From Pseudoips prasinana (taxonomy: Eukaryota; Arthropoda; Insecta; Lepidoptera; Nolidae), in NCBI GenBank assembly GCA_951640165.1, contig OX621240.1, positions 32,926,713-32,990,712 on the forward strand: a stretch of DNA of 64,000 nucleotides, given 5' to 3'. The translations under genes and the position numbers were made by a program. Positions 20,938 through 34,069 of the stretch are shown one piece after another (the stretch's first letter is position 1; each line of letters opens with the position of its first letter). The notes under the pieces are model-generated. The model was not told the DNA's origin. It made no database searches and saw only the letters and a program-made list of their open reading frames with translations.

Positions 20938-23502
20938 TCTATATAAATAAAAAGACAAGTCCTGACTGACTGACTGACTCATCAACGCCCAGCTCAAACC
21001 CTTGGACCTAGAAAGCTGAAATTTTGCACAAATGTTGGTTTTATAATGTAGACAAGGAATAAGGAAGGATTTTTCGAAATTCAACCCCTAAGGGGGTAAA
21101 ACAGGGGCGCTAAGTAAGTATAAAACTTTGCCGTTTTTGAAGTTTAAGGCATAAAAATTGGTATTTGGCCTTCCAGTTATAAATAACAAATCACGTATTT
21201 CAGGGTTTGTGGAAATTCCACCCCCAAGGGCGAAAAATAGGGGATGTAAGTTTGTATGGAAAATGTGACAATTTTTAAGTTAAACGCATGAAAATTGGTA
21301 TTTGGCCTCCCAGTTAAATATAAAAAATTACGTGTTTCAGGATTTTTGAAACTTCTACCCCCAAGGGCGAAAAATAAGGGATGTAAGTTTGTATTAAAAT
21401 GTGACAATTTTTAAGTTAAACGCATGAAAATTAGTATTTGGCCTTTTAGTTAAAAATAAAAAATAAGTATTTCAGGATTTTTGGAAATTTCAGCCCCAAG
21501 AACGTAAAATAGGGGTTGTAAGTTTATATGAAAAATGTGACAATATTTAAGTGAAACACATGAAAATTGGTAGTTGGCAATACAGTTAAAAATAAAAAAA
21601 ATACGTTTTTCGGGAGTTTTAGAAATTCTACCACCAAGGGCGAAAAATAGGGGATGTAAGTTTGTATAAAAATGTGACTATTTTTAAGTTAAACGCATGA
21701 AAATTTGTATTTGGCCTTTTAGTTAAAAATAATAAATATGTATTTCAGGATTTTTGGGAATTCCAGCCCTTTAGGGCGTAAAATAGAGGGTTGTAAGATT
21801 GTTTTATAAATGCGACATTTTTGAAGTTAAACCCCTGAAATTGGTATTTGGCCTTTCAGTTGAAAATAAAAAATATCTATTTCAGGATTATTGAAAATTC
21901 CACCCCGAAGGGCATAAAATAGGGGATGTAAGTTTCTATGAAAAATGCGATATTTTTGAAGTTAAACGCATTAAAATGAGTATTTGGCCTTTCTGTTAAA
22001 AATATATAATATTCATTTCAGGATTTTCGGAAATTCTACCCTCAAGGTCGTAAAATAGGGGATGTAAATTTATACTGACTGACTGACATATCAACGCACA
22101 GCCTAAACAGCTGAAGTTAGAGACTTGACATTTTGACAATAGTTACCTTTTATAACGTAGGCATCCACTGAAGAAGGGTTTTTGAAAATACCAAAACAAA
22201 CCACCAAACTAAGGGAGTAAAATAAGGGATGAAACATTTTATTAATATCCTTCATTTTAATGTTAAAGACTTGGATATATGGCCTTGAAGTTAAAAATAA
22301 AATATATATTTTAGGATTTTTGAAAATTCCACCCCCAAGGGCGTAAAATTGGGGGTGTAAGTTGGTATGAAAATGTGACATTTTTCAAGTTAAACCCATG
22401 AAAATTGGTATTCGGCCTTTAAGTTAAAAATATAAGTTTCAAGATTTTTGGAAATTCCACCCCTAAGGACGACTAAAATAGGGGATGTAAGTTTTAATGA
22501 AAATCTGTTTTTTTATAGTTAATGCATGTAAATTGGTATTTCAGTTAAAAATAAAGCAATCCAGGGAATAATATGTTGTTAAAAAAAGGTAATCCAAAAC
22601 TGATTCAATAGATCGACACCAACAATTTACGCCAACTCAAATTTTAGAGAAATTCGTTTCTTATGCCAAGTTGCTTAAAATGTCGTGGTCATTGTCGTCT
22701 AAGTAAAGATTTAGCGTTTTATAAGATTTGTAACTTCTTTGTTTCTGATAATTTTTATAAGCAATTAAAAAAAACGAAATTTTAATCAAATTGGGATAAA
22801 AAAAGAATTTACCTAAAATCCGAGTTAGCGTAGTATAAATTGTTCGTGTCGAGATGATCGCACCCAAAAAATATCATCTTAATATTACTGATCTACAAGT
22901 TCACAATTTTGTAACTAGATGGCGTTTATATCGCTTCAGATCGTAGAACTTATATGGCATATCGGTTAAAATAAAAAAATGCTTGAAATAAAAGGTAGTC
23001 CAAAACTGAATCAATAGATGATCGCCTAAATCTGACCCACAAAATATGCACACATCTTAATTTTACCGCTTTACAAGTTTATATTTTTGTTAGTAGATGG
23101 CGTAATCATCGTTTTAGATCCTGCTATGATTTCGTTCACAAAATGTGATATCAGACCTATCAATGCCGTGGTCGCAACCTAATCTAATGGGAGTTACCTT
23201 TGTGATTAATGCATCGTTGATTATTATTTTACTTTATTTGACTTACTGACTTTACTTTAGGATAATTGATAACTATTCTTTGAGTTTTTTTGGTTGATGA
23301 TATCGGATCCTTTTTTTAAAATAACAGTAGCAAAGTCGTCTTTAGTTTATTTCTTGGCTAGGTTATTTATAGGATAGATTTTCTTAAATTTATGTTGCTT
23401 ATTTCTTTTAAAAGTTATATTTTTTTAGATTGAGCTAGAAGTGAGTAGTTACATTGGTCATCATTCAAAATTGTCGTGGACGAAGTCGCGGGCACCAGCT
23501 AG
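20938..23502 (+). mobile_element. 2.57-kb non-autonomous Helitron carrying a satellite array
   Basis: The 5' end TCTATATAAATAAAAAGACA follows an A; the 3' end GCGGGCACCAGCTAG precedes a T. The 5' region has (GACT)n and the caacgcccagctcaaaccct and aacccctaagggggtaaaa segments of lepidopteran Helitrons of the Lep1 type (label from memory). Between the ends lies a ~136-bp tandem array (21,100-22,560) with a second internal copy of the 5' head at about 22,073. A pair of diverged repeats (starting 22,585 and 22,993, sharing tccaaaactga-tcaatagat) lies further 3'. No Rep/helicase ORF. Confidence 0.85.
21100..22560 (+). repeat. ~136-bp tandem repeat array, about 9-10 units
   Basis: The landmark GGCCTT-CAGTT recurs at 21,169, 21,304, 21,440, 21,575, 21,713, 21,850 and 21,985, then at 22,281 and 22,414, giving periods of 133-138. 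Each unit contains aagttaaacgcatgaaaatt, tttcaggatttttg and cccc-aagggcg-aaaatag. The 296-bp gap holds a second Helitron head with actgactgactgacatatca. Confidence 0.93.
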
Positions 23503-23995
23503 TTAAAAAATATATAAGTACCTACTTACTTAAATTGGAGACAAATTGATTGGGCTTCCTTTGTTTGAATACTACAACTACCGTCGAGCTAGTCGTGATA
23601 TGAACTTTGTACTATCCGTACTTTGATGTAAATAAAATCTTGGCCATAAAAATGTACCGATACTTTTATGCATAAAATTTGTAAGTGAATTCTGTAAGAT
23701 CATTATAAGAAGGTAGATATTTTATGCTTTCGTATATTTTTGTTACTTTGCACATTTATGACGATCCATTGAATATATTGGCGTTAGAAAATTCAATTGT
23801 TACCACCAATTATAATCATTCGGAATTGATATTTATCCATTTTATCTAAGTACTTTTGATTAAGCTTTAGTTAAGAGAGCTAGGGCATAGCGTTCATTCG
23901 CTCAAAGAGCAGCCCGACTGGTGAAGTACCTCCACCTTACAGAAGACATACCTAATTATTAATTTTAATGTTGTGTTTCCGAGTGTGAGTAAGGT
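23503..23995. other. Stretch without recognisable gene
   Basis: AT-rich; no motif-bearing frame, SINE head or TIR seen. Confidence 0.5.
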
Positions 23996-23999
23996 CACC

Positions 24000-24175
24000 A
24001 GAGCTCATTGGGGTGGACGGAAGGGTCAGCAACACTTGTTTGCTGACTCTTAAAGGCCGGCAACGCACCCGCGACTCCTCTGGTGTCGCGAGTGTGTACA
24101 TGGGCGGCGGTTATCACTTACCATCAGGTGACCCACTTGCTCGTTTGTTGCCCGCTGATATGAAAAAAAGGCTTT
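24000..24175 (+). mobile_element. LINE 3' tail fragment
   Basis: It contains gtcagcaacacttgtttgct, ggccggcaacgcacccgcga and taccatcaggtgacccactt, ending in an A-rich run. The same segment lies in reverse at 45,945-46,110. These are 3' UTRs of non-LTR retrotransposons common in Lepidoptera; no coding part is retained. Confidence 0.65.
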
Positions 24176-24599
24176 ACATTATTGGTTAAAATTTACAACA
24201 CAGAAAATCTATTAAAAACTGCACTTTAAATACCGATACTTTTATATTTTTTGATAATGAGAACGGCTTAAGTCACCTAATTTTTCAGTACAATAATTCT
24301 AAATGCATACTTATGTACATGTTAATACCTAATTTATAAATTTTGTAGAAACCGTTTAAAAAAAAAATCCCGCGATTGTCCTTTCAACAGATACATAGAT
24401 CGCCCGCGAATATGTATGCAGATTAGGGCCGCTCACTGACCTTCAGAACGCTTAATTTTTTTATCAGTGCGACGTTTTAAATCCATATTGGGTCCAAATG
24501 AGTTGTTTTATCGAAAAAATCATCTTTGTTAATGATATAGTTTCATTTACTCGAAGTTTTTTGATAAAGCATCTTTGAAACAGACCATTTAATGCATTT

Positions 24600-24662
24600 C
24601 CATGGCTATAAGAAAGAGAAGGAGAGATGGTCTACCTCTCCTTCTCTTTCTTATAGCCATGG
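24600..24662. repeat. 27-bp perfect inverted repeat, 9-nt loop
   Basis: Arms 24,600-24,626 and 24,636-24,662 are perfect complements (core ggctataagaaagagaagga). No other copy is in the window. Confidence 0.9.
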
Positions 24663-27360
24663 TGAGTAAACTACCTGGAAGAAAAATAAAAAAAGATATC
24701 CAAAAGCTTGCTCTTAAGGATCGCGACACTTACCAGTGAAGTTATTGACGCATTAAGAAAGCCGACCCCATATAACGGAAAGAGGCGAGGTCAAAGAAGA
24801 AGAAACAGATTAGTTTTTATATTGCATAATCATTACTATTATACGTGCATTTTGTCAGTTTTCCCTACTTCTTCACAACCATGTTGTTTTTCATTTTCAA
24901 CGTATAAAACCGAAACAATATCCAAAGGGTATTAATGCCGTCACAAATTCGACTGCTAATGAAAACATAATCCCCAAGGACCTCAAACTGAATATATTCA
25001 ATACATAATGATTGTGCTCGTGTAGAGAATCACAATAGCCAAATAACCACAATGGGTTGACAATGGCGACACGCGGTCTGTCATGAATCTGAAAGCTTTG
25101 TATGTCGCTAACTATTTGCGATGAATCACATACGAGCAGCTGGGACTCCGAACACGTTTGACAACTTGAAAATGTTGACGTTATGTTCGATTACTGTTAC
25201 GGTACAGGGGAAAATTCTCCCTGTTGCACAAATGCCAGACAAGTTGGTTTAATCTTTTTCTATTTATAGCGACAGTAGAATTTTCAAAATTTCAATGTTT
25301 GCATATTTATTGCAGTTTATGAAATTCACCCCGCGGTAACAGATGGATGGGGCACCTTATTACTAGGTTCTGTTGGTAACCAAAAAAGAGATAATATCTT
25401 AAGAGAAAGAGAGAACTTAAAGAGAAACTACCTAAGTTTGGGATCAGATGGCCATGTGTAAATAATGTCCCAGAATAAATTATTTATCGCCGGGATTTAT
25501 AATATAATATAGACCGTATAATAAATACTATAGAGTGATAGTTGCTGGTTCTCCCAGGTTGGACGAATATAAAATGCGCAAATAGGTGTTTCCGTGTGAA
25601 CGTGTTAGTCGAGTGTGGAGTATCTCCTAACTCACATGTAAAAGAATGTCATTCCACTCCAACTTTCTTAAAATCCTGTAGATTTTGGAGCAGACCTGAA
25701 GAATGCCGTAGTTTCATTAAACATGTATGGAAGCTTTTTCATAAGTTCATAGCAAAGATGACGTAAAACAGTAAGTTTAGTTAATTTACCGAAATGTAAT
25801 GGCAATCCTAACTTATCGAATAACCATCGATAAATACATGTACATGTTCCATAATGTGTACGATATTATGGAACGTGTACATTCCTAGGTAATGTAGTCG
25901 AGGCTATAAAAAAGCAACACAATGCACGCTAGAACTGGAATTGGAAAACCCCGAGGCCATAATTAATTGTGTTAGTGAAACTAAACTGCAGTGAGTGCTA
26001 AAGATACTCCGTTGTCAGGTTACGGTCTTTGTTTTGATAGCTTTTCATTCTGCAGAGTTGGCGGCCTACCAACTTTGGGGTCGCTGCCAACTGATCCAGA
26101 GTAAATTTTCACACTTTATAAGACAGTTCATCCAATATGTCACTTTACAACTTTGCGCCGGTTTACTGAGGTTCTATTTATGTAGGTATTTGTGCAGTGG
26201 GGTCGGCCAACGTTAGTAGATTTACGAGACAAGGGAATAATGTAATCTGCTTGGTCGTAATCGATAGCGGCGTTTAACCAAATTAGGAACGACATTTTAA
26301 CCTATAGGCCGAGTTTTGCGCGCTTTGGGTTCACAACAGGTCGAATGGACGTAATTTTAATTATATTTCGATGTTACAAACATAAACAGTTCATAGTACA
26401 ATATTTAAAATTTTGTTATATTTATTATTATTTACTACAAGTATTATTTTGTCATAATATAAGTAATTTATAACTTAGCCGTCTATCGATGAAGCCAACT
26501 AGTATACCAGACATACTACATATACTTACCTAATGTTGAAGTTGTACACATTTGTGGTACTCAGATAAAATGATGTAAGTTTTATTATAATTTAATTTAA
26601 TGTTGGATTTGTGTTGGAAGTAATAGTTTGTACTTCCTATTTAATAAACTCAAAACATATAAGTAGTTATATAGTTAACGTAATACTTCAGCCTCAATAT
26701 TATATTCATACGATCCCTTGTTCCTTTCTAAATTCCCCTAAATTAATTTCAACATTAAATTAATTTAAACATTCCATGGAGTATGTAATCAATGATGCGA
26801 AACAAAAAAATAAATAGCTAGATCGAAGCTGCGAGGTAGTCTTTGGTACACCTTTAGAAAATCAATGTCTACTTTTCTGGGAGACATGTGAGCAGGCGCG
26901 TTGTACTCGTTGCTTACATGCCTGGCAGAAAAGGCAGACTGCTCTTTGACTTCAGATTTTCTTATTTACAGGTTGCCTAAAAATCTTATTAACCAACCTA
27001 GGTATTGCTAGCGTAATTAGTCCTTTTAAAGCTCAAACTAACCAACTATGATGTAAGAAAGTGCAGAGGTTGCACGCCTTCCTTCATTGTCCGGCTGACG
27101 AGAAAGTTTACTCTTGAACAATGAAGTGTAATGAAGATAATTATCTGTTCCAATAACATGATTGATTGGGTGAGCAGACTAATGGCACTATTGTTTAAAC
27201 AAAATATTAGTTAAAAGTGTTGCGTAGTCATTGTTTGTTGCCGCTATTGTTATAAGATTGAATGTAGGTGCTCATGATGATGCAATAGGAATGCAAAATG
27301 AGCAAAATTTGCAATAAAAGCGTGCAGCTCGTTCTGAAATGGAAAGTTAGGTGTCAATGT
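24663..27360. other. Stretch without recognisable gene
   Basis: It holds a SINE 3' fragment on the + strand at 25,435-25,495 (gggatcagatggccatgtgt) and a 17-bp inverted repeat with one mismatch at 25,840-25,856 and 25,866-25,882. Otherwise it is AT-rich with only chance frames. Confidence 0.55.
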
Positions 27361-27364
27361 TAAG

Positions 27365-27652
27365 TTGGACAGTCAAGTGGCGCTTTTGGCACTAGACTTC
27401 TTGGAAACTAATTTAAATGAAGCTCAGACTTGTGAAGTAAAACTGAACTACTTTGGATGCTCGAAGCCGTGCCACTCTAATATCGATGACGATGAAAAGG
27501 CATTTCCTAGATTGTGTCGAGAACAATCAATAAACATAACCCTTCAGTGTTATCATCAAGCGGTAGGCTTACTTAATTCTGAACACCCGAGGTATAACAG
27601 CAGCCACAAAGATGTCGAATTTCTCACTAGATCTGAATACAAAGTATGTTAG
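27365..27652 (+). pseudogene. Possible remnant of a retroelement RNase H and C-terminal tail
   Basis: A 95-codon open frame starts SQVALLALDFLETN, which resembles the SDSxAALxAL segment of LINE-encoded RNase H, and continues with an acidic, Cys/His-containing tail (DDDEKAFPRLCREQ then CYHQ). That is reminiscent of the DDxxCxxC and ExxxHxxxxC tails of R1/Jockey-like ORF2 proteins. The intervening sequence is missing and the Cys spacing does not fit well. It may equally be a chance frame. Confidence 0.25.
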
Positions 27653-27659
27653 TTATGTA

Positions 27660-29250
27660 TCATAAATAACAGATTTTATTCCTATTTAATAATTCAAAAA
27701 ATATCAGTAGGTATACAGTTAACGTAATACTATAGTCACAATACATTCATGCCATTTCATGCTAGTTCCTTCGTAAAATTATCCACTTGAATCTAAAAGG
27801 CAGTAATCAACGACCAGGAGACTATTTAAATAATTTTTCGACCTCAAATGTTACAGAATATGCAGTATCCTGTCTGACTGCCATGCCTGGTTAATACAGA
27901 ATAATATGCTCAACGTAAAGATGTCTAATGAATGATTATCGTTTAACTTAAATATATTCCAGATGATTTTTACGGATTTATAATGGGGAAAATATGTGAT
28001 TCAAAAGTTTGTAAATATGTAAGCCAGAAATGTACTTTCTGGCTTACATATATAATTGTACGTAAATCTGAGGCCAGTTTGAGAACACTGGGTTTAAAAA
28101 TATATAAGGAGGATCGTTTAGATAGATGTTCATTCGATTGTGAGCTTTTGACTGGAGCAGTAGATACGACTAATCTCGGTTGGCATTTGATAATAATATG
28201 AATAATGAACATTGTGAATTAGTGTAGTAAATAATTTTTCCGATTGATGCAAATTGACCTATTACCGTTATTGGATGGAACTAGCAATGATATACCACTA
28301 CATAAGATCGAAACGAATACTAATAAATATATGCTTGATACGAAACAAGTATGTGTAAGTATGGGTTTGAAGTTGGTATTAAAACTACTCTCATCTCATA
28401 AAATATTCTATCGCACTGTATAGAAACGTAATACCTTGATATTTCGAAGCTTATCCGAGATTAGAAACCATTTAGAAGATTAGAAATTCAAAGAAAATCC
28501 ATCAGACTTTCGCACCGAATTGTGATTTTATTGATCCATTAGTAATACTATGGCTAATTCGCCGTTTCTGTGATTATCCTAAGAACCAATGGCGAGGGTT
28601 CTTTAGAACATCATTCCAGTAGCTTGGTAGAACTTCTTTGTAGCTGTTTGTTACAACTTTTGAAACTAGTAATACCTATTGTTTCCTAGGAACCAACCTA
28701 CACTTTTGTAGTTACCAAGGTTTCCTATTAATAATAGAAAAAAGTTCTCCATCGATTTAAGGCCCGTCTGAAGCGTGTGACCATCTCGTTAAATAAATAA
28801 AATAGATTTTTTTTCACGTAGACTACAAAAAATCACTTGTAAATAGTCAGAACATGTTTGTACTAATATAGTTACGTATACAGAACATTTAGAAATAATT
28901 CGCACATACAAATGTTTTACATGCTTTAAAATAAATGTATACGCTTTGCGATACAAAATGTGCTACAGCCATATTGTGAGATCAATATTCAACAATATTC
29001 ATAATAAGTTTTCACTTTGATCTCATCAAAATAAAGGGGGGAATCTGTGTTCTCCCTATTTCTTGTAAAACCGTAAAAGTGAAATCTTGTTCTGAATATT
29101 TTGTAATATTAATCTCACAAGATGGGCCTTAACATGTCGGGTTAATTATATACGTTTGTTTCATTTACATAACATCGCAATTTTGAAGCTTAAACCGATC
29201 TGAACAGTAACAGGGTATTTAGATTTTATATATATAGAATTGATATCTAG
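27660..29250. other. Stretch without recognisable gene
   Basis: AT-rich. A 16-bp inverted repeat with a 5-nt loop lies at 28,015-28,030 and 28,036-28,051 (atatgtaagccagaaa). No coding signal. Confidence 0.55.
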
Positions 29251-29254
29251 GGAC

Positions 29255-29484
29255 AATGTCACACAGATCATCCTAGCCCCAAACTAAGCAAAGCTTGTAC
29301 TATGGGTACCAGGCGACGATATACATACTTATATAGATAGATAAATACTTAAATACATAGAAAACATCCATGACTCAGAAACAAATATTCTTGCTCATCA
29401 CACAAATATTTGCACTTACTGGGATTCGAACCCAGGACCACCAGCTTCGTAGGCAGGAGCACTACCAACTAGGCTACGGTGACC
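29255..29484 (-). mobile_element. tRNA-derived SINE, minus strand
   Basis: The reverse complement matches the 3,659 and 30,907 copies from head (tagttggtagtgctcctgcc) to tail (ggggctaggatgatctgtgt). The T-arm GGGTTCGAATCCC is intact. Confidence 0.88.
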
Positions 29485-29516
29485 GTCAATTAACTATAAT
29501 ATACATATATAATTGA

Positions 29517-29720
29517 CTGGCCTGTTAGTCTAGTGGAAAGTGCCCCCAACTCCTAAGCCAGGTCGTGGGTTCAATTCCCACCCGGGACAAATGATTTTGT
29601 AATAAACACGATTATTCGTTCTGTCTGGGTGTAATTTATTTATAATATGTATGTATTTGGGAATATATTAGTATTTTTATCGGTTGTCTGGTTGCTATAG
29701 TACACTCAGACTTAGGACAA
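29517..29720 (+). mobile_element. tRNA-derived SINE with intact T-arm
   Basis: Head GGCCTGTTAGTCTAGTGG, then the T-arm GTGGGTTCAATTCCCAC with five perfect base pairs, then the family body and the gtctggttgctatagtac 3' segment. A different minus-strand tRNA-like head follows at 29,745-29,815 (ctactgcacc, gatcgaaac). The sequence is tRNA-like but not a tRNA gene because the body continues as SINE. Confidence 0.82.
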
Positions 29721-30906
29721 TCATTTATACCTACGCCATACAAATAGTCGTCCTATGCTGGGATCGAAACTAAAACACGAGAGAGCTGAGGCGACTACTT
29801 AACTACTGCACCAAGATTTATGTTATATTTTTATAGTTATGGCGGTAAGAGCATAACGTAAAATTTTATAATGTTATTAGGTATATCGCAGATGAGTCGC
29901 GTGCGCGCTTGTTAACGTATGGATAAGTTATAACTTCCTATGAAACCTGATATAATCCTGTATATTTCCTACAGTACCCGAACCTGCTTTGTCCCCTGCT
30001 ATTGGCGCAAATTATCAACTTGCGCAACCGCAGTGTGGTGTTCCTGACAAACTATCAATGTCATCAACGTTCTGTAGTTACTATTTATACACACATACAT
30101 TAAAAATTTAAAGGCATTTTAAATATGATTTGGAAAAGTAATGGTTACATTACTAGGAACTCCAGTTTCTGTTTTAGCTTATACATACACATATATATAT
30201 CTCATCAAAAACATAAATGTGAAATGAAAGCCAAGTTCACTATTACGATATATGCATTGGTTGTTGATTTCAACAACAAAAGAAGCGTGATCTAAATGGG
30301 TGCCAAGTTCAATGGTCAGTCCTGAAATTAATTTATAACAACACAAAATATTTTATAACTACTTAAAATGTATTCAACTACCTTTCTGGATGCCAAATTT
30401 GAACTTTCTAGGTTATCTGGAACGGAATTAGAGTTTTGGTCTGTAGGTAAGTCAGAGATAAAAATGACGATTTTTAGACATTAAGATCTAAATAAACATT
30501 TGATATGTGTTTATGAAATTTCGAGCTCGAATGTATGCGCAAATCTCAATATATGAGCCAAAGGTAAACGGCAAGAATGTCTGAGAATTTTGTACTGCTA
30601 GTAAAATTTCGTGTTTCGGGATATTTTATGTTTTAATTGGTGGTTAATGCGATAGAAAAGGCATTTTTAATTTCTTAGATTTTTAGAAGTTGGGATATAA
30701 AAGTTATAGCCAGTTTTATTTTAAGGTTACGTTTGGTAATCTGTGGGTCAACCCCATGACCGTGGAAACATTGCAGTTCAAAAATCACTCTTACTGCCTA
30801 AGTAATAAAGATACTGTAAATATCAAAGTGTGTCTACTGATGTGGCAATGAAATGCTAGTGTTAACTAGTGTACCAATGAAGATTGTTACATATTATATT
30901 TACACC

Positions 30907-31150
30907 GTAGCCACCGTAGCCTAGGTGGTAGTGCTCCTGCCTACGAAGCTGGTTGTCCTGGGTTCGAATCCCGGTAAGTGCAAATATTTGTGTGAAGAGC
31001 ACGAATATTTGTTTCTGAGTCATGGATGTTTTCTATGTATTTAAGTATATATCTATCTATATAAGTATGTATATCGTCGCCTGGTACCCATAGTACAAGC
31101 TTTGCTTAGTTTGGGGCTAGGATAATCTGTGTGACATTGCCCCTAGATAT
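30907..31150 (+). mobile_element. tRNA-derived SINE
   Basis: Head caccgtagcctaggtggtag, intact B box GGGTTCGAATCCC, and body and tail as in the copy at 3,659, ending in a T/A-rich run. Among the least diverged copies in the window. Confidence 0.9.
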
Positions 31151-33040
31151 TTTTATTATTATTACATAAACATTGTTATGGTGATAAAGTAAATGTTGTA
31201 GCTCTTTTTATAGTTTTTTACATTGATTTATTCCGAACCTGCCCTAAAAACCCTAAACGGGTCGCGAGTTAGGTTAGGAAGATGCAAAAAGCTATTATTT
31301 GTTGAAATAATGAAAAGGTCTTTATTGCCATTAGTTACATAGTGTGAGGTTGCGAGGGGTTATATATGAGGTTTTGAGTGGAGGTAATTAATAAAACAAT
31401 AGATTCTTTGTTTTTTGTAACTACATTAATCTTATTGATATTATTATTAATTTATCCTAAGTATTACTTCATCTAAGAATATCTTCATATAAGTAACAAA
31501 CAATAATTATCACATAGCACAAAGCAACATTGGGTTTATTGAGAACTTCACTCTCTTCGGATAATGTTTGTCTTCTTAGACGGGGCAAACGAATGTTGCA
31601 ATTAACACATTGCAAACTCATAAACATATGATAAAGCGTCCTTTCGTGAATCCACTGTCAACAGATATATATTATAGCACGGAGGAACTGATGCTGAACT
31701 CACGTAATATCTGCAAGATTATTTGCTAAATTGATGACATGTACCAAAACAACAGCAATAAATACCTGACAGATTGTCTTTGCCTGTCAATAAATAATTA
31801 CCATGAACAAAAAAAAATACTGACGACGAAAATCGTTCCTATTCTAAATCATTAATTATTACGATTTAATGCAACTACTGTGCTTTCTTAGGTATAATAA
31901 ATAAGTATATTATTATATGATTTATATGTAATGTTGTTCCCATTTATAAATAATTAATTATAATTTCGACATTTATATTATTTTACACATGGCAATTTTT
32001 GTAAACGTAACTGCGTTTAGTTTACGATTTTATTACGTTTATTTATTGAAAATAATTGAAATATTCTTTTTGATTTTATTAATTAATTCCAAGTTCTAAA
32101 AATATTATACTTACATTAAAATCAATACCTTAGTTGTCTTAACAAGTGGTACAAATTATATAGCTGAACAACAACAGAAGTATGCGATACGAATTCTGCC
32201 ATTCTCTTTTGAAATGTTTATGGGAAATCGTTTTTGAGTTTTGAAGGGGTCAATAATACTCCAAATGGTTTATTAAAATATTACACACGGCACGGCTTGC
32301 CAGTTCTGTTAGCTTGAACTCGGCTTGACCCGCTACCGCGTGTCTAGATATTTACTTAATCTCCATTGCCTACATAACTTAAAGAAGCTTTTTATTATGA
32401 AGGTACTAAGGGCTGTTTGAGTAGTACTAGTGTATCCAGTGACCTAATTACTCTTATGTTCGTGTGTCCTAATTGGTGTAGTATACAGAACTTTGAAGTA
32501 ACGCAGATCGGCTCACAAAGCCGCCATTTGAGATCAGCTAACGGTACATATGGTGCAATATTCTATATATGGTTCTATATGCACTCGTTTGCCTAATCTA
32601 ATTTTGGTCATGGGAAAGCTTCACATATTTTAAACTTTATTTTAATACTGTTAAGAGCTAATATTTATTTTAGATATGTTCATTAAGCAACTCTCGGCTC
32701 TGGTTGAATCATAGATGCTTGTACAGTCATTTCTTTTTTTACCTACACTGCTCCTTTATTACATAGGCAGTTAGAGCGATTTTCGTTGGGTTAGTGTAAC
32801 CATAGAAGTGTGGTCGACTGAATAGGTACAATAGATGACCTCTTTAGGTACAAAGCTCGCGTTCAACTATCCATCTCGCACGCATATTGAAGTATGGGTA
32901 TGACTAATTTTATGACAATGTCGATATATTAATGGTTAACAGACTAACTTCAAAGATATTTTATGTGAATATTAATGGACCTAGCAGAATATACAAAGCT
33001 TTAACTTATAGAAATGGATAATATGCTGATTCATCGCCTT
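31151..33040. other. Stretch without recognisable gene
   Basis: Very AT-rich sequence with no coding signal or recognised repeat. Confidence 0.5.
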
Positions 33041-33388
33041 TCACCCGTTTAATGTACTATTTAGTGGTATTCATGAAAACATATATTGCACGTACAGCAC
33101 TGTACACGTGATAGAAGTGAATTTTGTCAACTGTTCATATGTAGCGTCTGAGGCGTATATCTACAACGTGCGCATGCGCAACGCTATCCTTTTATATAGC
33201 GTTGTATCGTTGTGTCACCCGTTTAATGTACTATTTAGTGGTATTCATGAAAACATATATTGCACGTACAGCACTGTACACGTGATAGAAGTGAATTTTG
33301 TCAACTGTTCATATGTAGCGTCTGAGGCGTATATCTACAACGTGCGCATGCGCAACGCTATCCTTTTATATAGCGTTGTATCGTTGTG
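33041..33388. repeat. Perfect 174-bp tandem duplication
   Basis: 33,041-33,214 and 33,215-33,388 are identical by eye. The unit includes the palindromes tgcacgtacagcactgtaca and cgtgcgcatgcgca and the pair aacgctatcc..tatagcgtt. The unit length is divisible by three, which alone explains the open frame running across it. Confidence 0.95.
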
Positions 33389-33989
33389 TATAGATTGCTC
33401 TATTTTGCTCGCCTTACATGACGTCCATCTGTCACTTCTGTAAATTTGCGTGTGACGTTTCTTTTTAAATATATTCTCAATTCTCCTTTCATTATTATCT
33501 ACGAACAAACTGCCAACCATACAGTTTTACTTTAAAAAATAATTAACTATAAGCTTATCTGAATGTTATATTTTTATTTTTAAACACTACAATAAGACAA
33601 GTAATTATCAAAATACAGAATCAATAAAAGTTAAGATAACCAGGTCAATAACAAAAACATAAAACCCAACCTAATTTGGAACTTAATTTATGCAGGAATT
33701 TACCTAATGGGTTTGGTCGTATTTCTGTTTGTTTAATACTTTTGCCAGTTTTATCAGCTCTGCCCTTGTGTCAGAAGCCGCGTTAGTCTGGCAATAGCGT
33801 GTTCAGCTGTATAATCAGGACCGGCATTAAAATCTCGGGTCACACAAAAAGGTGTTTTTTTTATTATTTATTATTGTTTATTGGTTCTAGAAAAAGAAAA
33901 TACAATTATACTTATAATTAAAACACAGTCTAGTTTTTTTTATTAATCAGCTTGTACAAAAAAAAATGTTTGAAAAATTGCATGGTAAA

Positions 33990-34069
33990 TATGGAGATTT
34001 TCTCCATATACATAGTGAGTGATCAATCACTCACTCACAAGATTTCGAGATACAGTATCTCGAAATCTT
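33990..34069. repeat. Three consecutive short perfect hairpins
   Basis: Back to back: tatggaga-ttt-tctccata; gtgagtgat-ca-atcactcac; and aagatttcgagata-cag-tatctcgaaatctt. The arms are 8, 9 and 14 bp with loops of 2-3 nt and almost no spacing between hairpins. No TE ends were recognised around them. A second, unrelated-sequence trio lies at 48,621-48,739. Confidence 0.9.

Noticed and set aside
21100..22560. CRISPR-like regularly spaced repeats
   Set aside because: The ~136-bp unit is repeated throughout without unique spacers, and the setting is eukaryotic.
29517..29600. tRNA gene
   Set aside because: The A box and T-arm are convincing, but the sequence runs straight into a SINE body shared with many copies; the acceptor stem is not closed.
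33108..33443. 111-codon open frame
   Set aside because: It exists only because the 174-bp tandem unit is a multiple of three; the peptide repeats itself and has no family features.
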